DNA of 64,000 nucleotides from the NCBI RefSeq assembly GCF_900111685.1, contig NZ_FOHX01000018.1:1-64000 (forward strand), given 5' to 3'. This DNA is from Nonomuraea wenchangensis. Lineage in GTDB: Bacteria; Actinomycetota; Actinomycetes; Streptosporangiales; Streptosporangiaceae. Positions 58,310 through 64,000 of the stretch are shown piece after piece. The position numbers and the translations under genes were made by a program. The first letter of the stretch is position 1. Every line of letters starts with the position of its first letter. The notes beneath the pieces are model-generated. The model was not told the origin of the DNA. It ran no database searches and saw only the letters and a list, made by a program, of their open reading frames with translations.

Positions 58310-59467
58310 CTACCGGGCCCCTTGAGGGAGATTCGGCCAGTTGCCGCCGCGCGCCCGTACGTCCGCGGCCACCTCCCGCACCGACCGGCCATCGGTGTCG
58401 ATGCGCAGATCACCTGCCCCCGCGCGGTCGAGCGCCTCGGCCTCGCGTGCCGCGCGCTCGGCGGCCCGTTTCAGGGCTTCCGGGCCCAGCCCTCTCAGCC
58501 CGTCACCGGGTATGGCCGGCCCGCCTCCCCGGCCGCGGAGCGCGACGCGCTCGGCCAGCGTCGCTGGACCGGCATGCAGGCGGCAGACGGTCACGGCCGT
58601 TCCCGGCAGCGACTCGGCATGGTCCTGGAGTGCGTCGTCGGAGTCGGCTTCCCCGGAGACGACCAGGCACTGCGCGCCCACCGCGCGATATCCGGCCCAG
58701 ACGGCCGCGAGGTTGCGCGCCTTGAGCCGACGGCTGTCCGCGGGATCCAAGGCACCGATCTGCTTCATGTCGACGTAGGCGGCCCGCACGCCGGTCCGGT
58801 GGACCTGCGAGAAGATCTCGTAGCCGACCGTGGACTTGCCGACCGCCGTCGCACCGCGCAGCCACAGCACGGGTACGGGCGGCGCGGCATCCGCTTGAGG
58901 TGCCGGCGGGCGGCGCGGCAGGTCTCGGGGGAGCGCCGGGGCGGTGAGGGCGCCCGGCCATCCACCGGCCCGCTCACGGACCAGCCGGGCCGCCTCGGGC
59001 ACCGCGAGGCCGCCGGTGTCCACGCACACGTCGGCGTAGTCGCTCCGGTCCAGGGCGTCCGCCTCGGCGACCGCCTCCTCCACGAGTTCCGGACGCCAGC
59101 CTCGCCCCAGGAAACGTTCCTTGAGCTCGGCGCTGCCGACGCGCAGCCGGCACAACGTGAACGCGGCCTCGGGAAGAAGGGTCGTGTACTCACGAACCTC
59201 CTCGGAGGTGCCGACGAAGCCCGCGAGGACGAGACACCGCATGCCCTCCTGCCGGAAGTTCGCCCACATCGCGGCCAGGTTCCGCGCCCGGAGGCCATGG
59301 GTCACGTCCTGCGGCAAGGGGTGGCACAGGCTGATCTGGTCGGTGTCGACGAACGCCACCTTGACTCCGCTACGGCTCAGCTGCGTGAACACCTCCCAAC
59401 CGACCGAGGACTTCCCGGCGGCCATGGGGCCTGACAACCACAGCAGAGGCAGACGAGGGTCGCTCAT
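58310..59467 (-). CDS. Internally duplicated P-loop kinase/ATPase
   Basis: A 385-aa protein made of two similar halves. Half 1 has LLWLSGPMAAGKSSVGWEVF (Walker A at about residues 13-21) and RARNLAAMWANFRQEGMRCL. Half 2 has VLWLRGATAVGKSTVGYEIF (Walker A at about 205-213) and KARNLAAVWAGYRAVGAQCL. Both halves carry complete Walker A motifs and an Asp after strand 3 (FVDTDQI, YVDMKQI). The fold resembles gluconate/shikimate-type or zeta-toxin-like kinases; substrate unknown. ATG 59467 precedes the first strand; no clear ribosome site. Convergent with the CHAT gene and divergent from the Ser/Thr kinase. Confidence 0.78.
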   Translation of the reverse strand: MSDPRLPLLWLSGPMAAGKSSVGWEVFTQLSRSGVKVAFVDTDQISLCHPLPQDVTHGLRARNLAAMWANFRQEGMRCLVLAGFVGTSEEVREYTTLLPEAAFTLCRLRVGSAELKERFLGRGWRPELVEEAVAEADALDRSDYADVCVDTGGLAVPEAARLVRERAGGWPGALTAPALPRDLPRRPPAPQADAAPPVPVLWLRGATAVGKSTVGYEIFSQVHRTGVRAAYVDMKQIGALDPADSRRLKARNLAAVWAGYRAVGAQCLVVSGEADSDDALQDHAESLPGTAVTVCRLHAGPATLAERVALRGRGGGPAIPGDGLRGLGPEALKRAAERAAREAEALDRAGAGDLRIDTDGRSVREVAADVRARGGNWPNLPQGAR

Positions 59468-59575
59468 CCGCGCGACACTAGTGGGCTCCGGGCGGAGCGA
59501 GCGAGTGGATTTCGCCCTGCTCGCTTGTACCCTGATCAACTGTTCGTGCCAAACGGCGATGGCAGGAGACGGCGC

Positions 59576-60910
59576 ATGACTTCGAAACTCGCCGGCGACG
59601 TGGTCGGCAGGCGCTACCGGCTTGCCGCCGTCCTGGGGTCCGGTGGTTTCGGGCGGGTCTGGCGGGCTCGGGACGAGACCCTCGACGTGGACGTCGCGAT
59701 CAAGGAACTGCGGCTGCCGCCCGGGATGCCGGAGACCGAACGCGCCGAGCGGCTGGCACGCGCCACGCGCGAGGCCCGCAACGCCGCCCGGTTACGCAAG
59801 CACGACGGCATCGTCGCGGTCCACGACGTCGTCATCGACGGCGGCCTTCCCTGGATCGTCATGGAGCTGGTCGATGGCTGCTCGCTGGGCGAGCACGTCA
59901 AGGAGCACGGGCCTCTCCCGGTGGACAGGGTCGCCGCGGTCGCCGCGGCACTGCTGACGGCGATCGGCGCGGCGCACCGGGAGGGCGTCGTGCACCGCGA
60001 CGTCAAACCGGCCAACGTCATGCTCGCCGCGAACGGGAAGGTCCTGCTCACCGACTTCGGTACGGCGGTCCACCACACCGACACCGCGCTGACCGCCACC
60101 GGGATGTTCATCGGCTCGGCGGAGTACATGGCGCCCGAGCGGTTGCGCGGCGGTGACGGCCTTCCCGCCGGGGATCTGTTCTCCGTCGGCGTGACGCTTT
60201 ACCAGGCCGTCGAGGGGGTCTCGCCGTTCCGTCGCGACACCCAGGAGGCGACGTTGGCCGCGGTGCTCCTGGAGGAGGCGCCCGCGCCGCGACGAGCCGG
60301 GCCGCTCACGCCGCTCATCACCCGGCTGCTGGACAAGGACCCGGACCGCAGGCCGACGGCCGGCGAAGCGCTGGCCATGGCAGCGGGGATCGCAGGCGAG
60401 CAGCCCGCGACCACCGCCCGCGTGCGGCGCGACACCAAGATCATGCCGGCCTGGCCGGCGAAGCGGCGGCCGGTCGTCGCCGCCGCGCTGACGGGGGTCA
60501 TGACGGCGTTGGTGGTCCTCACGGCGTGCGGCGTCGCCGGGCTTCCCGACGCGGGTGGAACGTGGGGGAGATTCGAGGAGGACCGGCGCGCCATCGTGAT
60601 CGCCGTTGTCGATGTCGTTCTGGCCGGCTTGATGTGCGCCGGTCTCGCGCGGTTCCTGCCGGTGAACGCCGGCAGGATCGTCACGGCGGCCGTCGGCGCC
60701 GCCGGGCTCGTCTACGGCTGTGGCGCGGCCGCTTTCGCCTTCCACGGTGCCCGCGAGATCTTCCGGGACGCGCTGGGGCTGTCCCAGCGCGAGTCCGCGA
60801 CGGTGTCGCTGGCCTTCGTCAGCAGCGTCGTCCTCGTCGCTGTCGGCTCGGCCTTGGCCTCGCAACTCCTCCTGCGGCGCGAGACGATCAGAGGCCGGAC
60901 CCGGTCATGA
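59576..60910 (+). CDS. Membrane serine/threonine protein kinase
   Basis: A 444-aa Hanks-type kinase. The kinase domain covers about residues 12-270: VLGSGGFGRVWRARDETLDV (glycine loop), DVAIKEL (Lys), VVHRDVKPANVML (catalytic loop) and LLTDFGTAV (DFG), then GSAEYMAPERLRGGD. About four membrane segments fill the C-terminus (VVAAALTGVMTALVVLTACG, AIVIAVVDVVLAGLMCAGLA, then two more). No PASTA or NHL sensor domain is present, unlike PknB. AGGAG lies eight bases before ATG 59576. Confidence 0.92.
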   Translation: MTSKLAGDVVGRRYRLAAVLGSGGFGRVWRARDETLDVDVAIKELRLPPGMPETERAERLARATREARNAARLRKHDGIVAVHDVVIDGGLPWIVMELVDGCSLGEHVKEHGPLPVDRVAAVAAALLTAIGAAHREGVVHRDVKPANVMLAANGKVLLTDFGTAVHHTDTALTATGMFIGSAEYMAPERLRGGDGLPAGDLFSVGVTLYQAVEGVSPFRRDTQEATLAAVLLEEAPAPRRAGPLTPLITRLLDKDPDRRPTAGEALAMAAGIAGEQPATTARVRRDTKIMPAWPAKRRPVVAAALTGVMTALVVLTACGVAGLPDAGGTWGRFEEDRRAIVIAVVDVVLAGLMCAGLARFLPVNAGRIVTAAVGAAGLVYGCGAAAFAFHGAREIFRDALGLSQRESATVSLAFVSSVVLVAVGSALASQLLLRRETIRGRTRS

Positions 60911-60935
60911 TCGCCTGAGTCCCCGGCCCCGCGCC

Positions 60936-61535
60936 TCATGGCCTCGTGCCGTTAGGGAACCCGGTCCAGCGCAGGTGCGCGGGAAGGTGGCTCATGTCGT
61001 TGAACATCACCAGCGTCGGCGGCAGGCCGGGGCGGTAGTCGATGACCGTCAGCGCGGCGTTGGCGCTGTTGAGGCCGAGCCACCGCGACGGCGGGGCGTC
61101 CAGGGCGTGCCGCACCAGCCACGCGATCTGGTAGGCGTGCGTCACCAGGACCTCGTGGGTGTCGCGCGGGGCCGTGGGGGCCTGCGCGAACCGGGCGAGC
61201 AGGGCCTCGGCGAGCTTGTGGCCCGAGGCGGCCTCGGCGTCGTCGTAGCCGTCGAAGAAGCCGGCCCAGGACGGCGGTGTCTCGGCCGGCCGGGGGACGT
61301 AGGGCACGTGGTCGATGAGTTCGGCGGCCTCGGCGACGGGCGCGTCCGGCAGATGGCGGGCCAGCTCGCGCGCGCTGGCCGCGGCGCGCGGCAGCGGGGA
61401 GTGCCACACGGCGTCGACCGGCAGGCCGGCGAGCCGTTCGCCCAGCAGCTCCGCCTGCCGGCGGCCGAGGTCGGTGAGGTCGCCGAACGCGTCGGCGGCT
61501 CCGTGACGGGCCAGGTAGAGGTGTCGTGTGGTCAT
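60936..61535 (-). CDS. Histidine phosphatase family protein
   Basis: A 199-aa phosphoglycerate mutase-like phosphatase. LYLARHGAADAFGDLTDLGR contains the RHG catalytic motif at residues 10-12. VWHSPLPRAAASARELA holds the second Arg, a Glu lies in AELIDHVPYV, and VLVTHAYQIAWLVRHAL supplies the second His. ATG 61535 overlaps the stop of the PEP-synthase-like gene, so the two are co-translated. It may reverse a phosphorylation made by that enzyme, or act on a common small phosphate ester. Confidence 0.9.
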   Translation of the reverse strand: MTTRHLYLARHGAADAFGDLTDLGRRQAELLGERLAGLPVDAVWHSPLPRAAASARELARHLPDAPVAEAAELIDHVPYVPRPAETPPSWAGFFDGYDDAEAASGHKLAEALLARFAQAPTAPRDTHEVLVTHAYQIAWLVRHALDAPPSRWLGLNSANAALTVIDYRPGLPPTLVMFNDMSHLPAHLRWTGFPNGTRP

Positions 61536-62785
61536 GGGCGGGTGGGGCGCGGCGCCTGGATGGGCCCGCTTCCCGTCTCCTTCCGGTCCGTGACGGTGCC
61601 GTTGGTGCCGTCGATGGTGATGGTGCTGTCGTCGTGCAGTCTGCGTGTCGCGTCCGGGACGCCGAGGACGGCGGGGATGCCGTGCTCGCGGGCGACGATG
61701 GCGGCGTGGGAGAGCACGCCTCCGGTCTCGGTGACGACGCCGGCCGCGATGCGCAGCAGCGGCGTCCAGGCGGGGTCGGTGAAGGGGCAGACGATGATGT
61801 CGCCGGGCCGCGCGCGGGTGAAGTCGCGGGGACCGCGGATGATCCTCGCGGTGCCGGTCACGACCCCGCGGCTGCCGGGCGTTCCGGTCAGCCCGGGCGC
61901 GGCGGGCGCGGGCCATGCCGGGGGTGTGGCGGGTGCGGGCCATGCCGGGGGTGTGGCGGTGACCGGTCGCGCCTGCAGGATCCAGGGGCGTCCGTCGGCG
62001 ATGGCCCATTCGACGTCCTGCGGTCCGCCGCGTACGTCGGCGATCCGTTTGCCCAGCTCAGCGAGCACGACGGCGGTGGCGTCGTCGAGCGCCGGCTGGT
62101 CGCGGGTGGCAGCGGGGACGTCGGACGTGACGAGCCGGTCGCCCCGCCGGTCGAGGCGGGTGCGTTTGTGCGCGAGCCTGCGGGTGACCGTCCCGTCCGC
62201 GGCGACGCGGTAGGCGTCAGGGGTGACCGTGCCGCCGACGACGCTGGGGCCGAGCCCCCAGGACGCCTCGATGCGGATCGGGTCGTGCGGGTCGGCGGGG
62301 GTGAACAGGACCCCGGACACCTCGGCGTCCAGGTGGCGTTGCACGAGGACGGCCATGGCACGGTCGCCGGCGGCGCCCCGGTGGTAGTCGAGGGCGCGCG
62401 AGGTGAACAGCGAGGCCCAGCAGGCGCGTACGGCGTCGGCGACCGCGCCGGCTCCGCGTACGCCGAGAAAGCTGTCGTGCTGACCGGCCGCCGACGCCTG
62501 GCCGGTGTCCTCGTGCGCGGCGGACGATCTCACCGCGACGGGCGGATCGCCGAGCTCGCCGAGCGCGTGCCCGAGCGCGTCGATCAGGGTGGCGTGGACG
62601 GGAAGGGCCTCGATCGCCCGCCGCCGGTCCGGCCCGGGGTCCAGGTCGCGTACGGCGGCGCGGTAGGCGGCGAACGGCACGACGAAGCCGCCGGGCACCG
62701 GCAGTCCCGCGCGGAGCAGCGCGCCGAGCGCACCGGCCTTGCCCCCGCACGTGTCGGCGACGGCCGACCTGAGGGGTACGATCAT
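61532..62785 (-). CDS. Compact PEP synthase/rifampin phosphotransferase-like protein
   Basis: A 417-aa protein with two domains of the PPDK/PEP synthase/rifampin phosphotransferase family. The ATP-grasp domain covers about residues 1-285 (GGKAGALGALLRAGLPVPGG, then VAVRSSAAHEDTGQASAAGQ and QDVEWAIADGRPWILQARPV). The swivelling phosphohistidine domain covers about 310-400 (TETGGVLSHAAIVAREHGIP). The substrate domain that lies between or after them in full-length relatives (800-900 aa) is absent. The linker contains TPPAWPAPA twice. A separate acceptor protein or small substrate is therefore needed. Divergent from two putative regulators with a 9-bp inverted repeat between; overlaps the phosphatase gene. 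Confidence 0.85.
   Translation of the reverse strand: MIVPLRSAVADTCGGKAGALGALLRAGLPVPGGFVVPFAAYRAAVRDLDPGPDRRRAIEALPVHATLIDALGHALGELGDPPVAVRSSAAHEDTGQASAAGQHDSFLGVRGAGAVADAVRACWASLFTSRALDYHRGAAGDRAMAVLVQRHLDAEVSGVLFTPADPHDPIRIEASWGLGPSVVGGTVTPDAYRVAADGTVTRRLAHKRTRLDRRGDRLVTSDVPAATRDQPALDDATAVVLAELGKRIADVRGGPQDVEWAIADGRPWILQARPVTATPPAWPAPATPPAWPAPAAPGLTGTPGSRGVVTGTARIIRGPRDFTRARPGDIIVCPFTDPAWTPLLRIAAGVVTETGGVLSHAAIVAREHGIPAVLGVPDATRRLHDDSTITIDGTNGTVTDRKETGSGPIQAPRPTRP
61911..61964. repeat. 27-bp tandem repeat, two copies, in the domain linker
   Basis: A 27-bp unit beginning GGCCATGCCGGGGGTGTGGC starts at 61911 and again at 61938. It encodes the nonapeptide TPPAWPAPA twice in the Pro/Ala linker between the ATP-grasp and phosphohistidine domains. 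In-frame expansion would lengthen the swivel linker. Confidence 0.7.
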
Positions 62786-62797
62786 CCACCCGCCCTT

Positions 62798-62826
62798 TCA
62801 ACGAAACGTTGACAACATTTCGTTGA
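62798..62826. promoter_or_regulatory. 9-bp inverted repeat in divergent promoter
   Basis: TCAACGAAA (62798-62806) and TTTCGTTGA (62818-62826) are perfect inverted copies with an 11-bp spacer. They lie between the PEP-synthase-like gene (start 62785) and the divergent gene at 62836. The site overlaps where both promoters should be, so a shared repressor is likely, perhaps one of the two regulators encoded at 62836-63869. Confidence 0.65.
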
Positions 62827-62835
62827 TTCTGGATC

Positions 62836-63237
62836 ATGAGTGGCATGTCACGCAAGCAGGACATCACTCCCACCGGCCGCGCGGACCGCGCCCAGGCCGG
62901 CCGCGAGCACGACGCGCGCCGGCGTCTGCTGCGCCTGGGCGCGGACGCGCTCGACGCCCGTCCGTGGCTCCCCGCGCCGGCCCCGCTGTCGGCGGTGGAC
63001 CTCGTCCAGTTCGCCGTCTGGCGCAACGCCGACCTGGGCCCGGAGGACGTCCTGAGCGCGCTGGCCCTGCTGCCGGCCGCTCGCGCCGAAGTCGACGGGC
63101 TCGAGTCCGCCCTGCTGTTCATCGCCCGTAGCAGCGGGCTGACCTGGGCGCAGATGGCGGAGGCGATGGGGTTCAACTCCCCGCAGGCGTGCCAGCAGCA
63201 CTTCACCCGCCTGACCGCGCGCGAGGCCGGCGCGTGA
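62836..63237 (+). CDS. Putative DNA-binding protein with HTH-like C-terminus
   Basis: A 133-aa protein. A basic N-terminus (RAQAGREHDARRRLLRLGAD) is followed by helices and a helix-turn-helix-like end, LLFIARSSGLTWAQMAEAMG and FNSPQACQQHFTRLT. This resembles a small family of actinomycete regulators encoded next to similar partners. I do not recognise a named family. ATG 62836 or 62845 could start it; neither has a clear ribosome site. The stop overlaps the next gene by GTGA. Confidence 0.65.
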   Translation: MSGMSRKQDITPTGRADRAQAGREHDARRRLLRLGADALDARPWLPAPAPLSAVDLVQFAVWRNADLGPEDVLSALALLPAARAEVDGLESALLFIARSSGLTWAQMAEAMGFNSPQACQQHFTRLTAREAGA

Positions 63238-63869
63238 CCCGCGACTCCGCGCCCGGCCTGCTGGTCCTGCACGCGGTGCGCATCCTGGGCTTCGCCGACA
63301 CTTCGGCGGTCGCGCAGCGGTACGGGCTCGACGAAACCCGGACCGGGGAGCTGTTGCGCGGCTTCGAGGCGCGAGGCTGGGCCGGGCACTCCGCCTTCGC
63401 CGGCACCGGCGGCTGGTCGCTGACCGAGCCGGGCCGGGCCGAGAACGAGCGCCTGCTCGCGGCCGAGCTCGCCCACGTCGGCGGCGCCGGCGAGGTCCGG
63501 GACGTCTACCGCGCGTTCCTCCCGCTGAACGCCCTCCTGCTGCAGGCCTGCACCGACTGGCAGCTCCGGCCCGCCGACGGCGACCGGCTCGCCGTCAACG
63601 ACCACCGCGACGCCGACTGGGACGCCGGGGTGCTCCACGAGCTGGCCTGCGTCTCGCGCGCGCTCACGCCGCTGGCCGACCGGCTCGGGAGCGTGCTGGC
63701 CCGGTTGCGCGGGTACGACACCCGGTTTGCCGCCGCCCTGGCGCGCGCCCGGGCGGGGGAGCACGCCTGGGTGGACCGGACCGACGTCGACTCCTGTCAT
63801 CGCGTCTGGTTCCAGCTCCACGAGGACCTCATCGCCACGCTCGGCCTGGACCGGAACGCGCACCCCTGA
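63234..63869 (+). CDS. Putative winged-helix regulator
   Basis: A 211-aa protein. The first 70 residues (VRILGFADTSAVAQRYGLDE, then GELLRGFEARGWAGHSAFAG and GWSLTEPGRAENERLLAAEL) read as a MarR/PadR-like winged helix. The rest is helical (LNALLLQACTDWQLRP, then DWDAGVLHELACVSRALTPL). Family not recognised. GTG 63234 overlaps the previous stop, so the two proteins are made together and may form a two-part regulator of the divergent PEP-synthase-like gene. Confidence 0.65.
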   Translation: MTRDSAPGLLVLHAVRILGFADTSAVAQRYGLDETRTGELLRGFEARGWAGHSAFAGTGGWSLTEPGRAENERLLAAELAHVGGAGEVRDVYRAFLPLNALLLQACTDWQLRPADGDRLAVNDHRDADWDAGVLHELACVSRALTPLADRLGSVLARLRGYDTRFAAALARARAGEHAWVDRTDVDSCHRVWFQLHEDLIATLGLDRNAHP

Positions 63870-63878
63870 CGGATCGGT

Positions 63879-63918
63879 GGCGGGCGGGCCGCCGGGCCCA
63901 GTCCGGGGCCCGCCCGCC
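63879..63918. terminator. 12-bp GC stem-loop after the regulator pair
   Basis: GGCGGGCGGGCC (63879-63890) pairs exactly with GGCCCGCCCGCC (63907-63918). It begins nine bases after the stop at 63869 and faces a possible leftward gene entering from the right edge, so it may act in both directions. Confidence 0.7.
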
Positions 63919-63972
63919 GTCCGCCGGTCGCGGCGCGCGCCATCGCCGGTTACGCCGCGACCGGCAGCCTGG

Positions 63973-64000
63973 TCATCCGGAGAACGTCGCCTTGACGGTG
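63973..64000 (-). CDS. Possible 3' end of a leftward gene (edge fragment)
   Basis: Read leftwards from the edge, one frame gives TVKATFSG followed by TGA at 63973-63975. That is a plausible C-terminus for a protein entering from the right. Another frame stays open to a TAA at 63951-63953. The terminator-like stem just beyond supports a convergent gene, but only nine codons are visible, so the call is weak. Confidence 0.25.

Overview
The window is a very GC-rich stretch of actinomycete chromosome. GTG starts, ATGA/GTGA stop-start overlaps, several ECF sigma factors and dense one-component regulators are everywhere. Gene content (type I PKS, ECF42 sigma factor with a DGPF protein, CU044_5270-type protein, DUF6153 protein, MmyB-type regulator) suggests a soil Streptosporangiales member such as Nonomuraea or a relative. 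That placement is inference. No rRNA, tRNA or CRISPR array was seen.

Region by region. 0-6.4 kb: 3' end of a TnpB gene with its right end, then small redox and regulator pairs (SDR with MmyB-type regulator, flavoprotein with SigJ-like sigma factor, HxlR regulator with SDR and tautomerase). 6.4-13.4 kb: a zone of gene decay (DoxX remnant, DUF4331/WYL fusion scar, frameshifted MFS gene, truncated SMP-30 gene, degenerate IS5-type transposase) around an intact operon of two globins and a DivIVA-domain protein. 14.0-18.6 kb: an antibiotic-inactivation operon (Vat acetyltransferase, erythromycin esterase family, FAD monooxygenase, VOC protein) opposite a TetR gene, with a duplicated operator between. 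18.8-28.5 kb: small stress and metabolic genes, an ECF42 unit, a cysteine-synthase-like enzyme coupled to an MFS exporter, and an MFS-MarR-membrane protein operon.

28.7-41.5 kb is the most distinctive part. Four translationally coupled genes encode an alpha-oxoamine synthase resembling serine palmitoyltransferase, a GNAT-type acyltransferase, an NAD(P)-dependent epimerase/reductase, and a single-module reducing PKS (KS-AT-DH-MT-ER-KR-ACP) with no thioesterase. A membrane-bound sulfatase/alkaline-phosphatase superfamily enzyme is divergent from them. The set parallels fungal fumonisin/sphingofungin synthesis (reducing PKS released by an alpha-oxoamine synthase) and bacterial ceramide synthesis (SPT, acyltransferase, reductase). 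It is a candidate pathway for a sphingoid-like or ceramide-like lipid.

41.5-54.4 kb holds regulator/enzyme pairs (HxlR with RibD-like reductase and MBL hydrolase, ECF sigma with CU044_5270 protein, MarR with MBL and MFS, multicopper oxidase with membrane protein and LysR, ArsR with MFS). 54.5-60.9 kb has a TPR-CHAT protease-like protein, an internally duplicated P-loop kinase and a membrane Ser/Thr kinase. 60.9-63.9 kb has a small PEP-synthase/rifampin-phosphotransferase-like protein with a histidine phosphatase, opposite two putative regulators.
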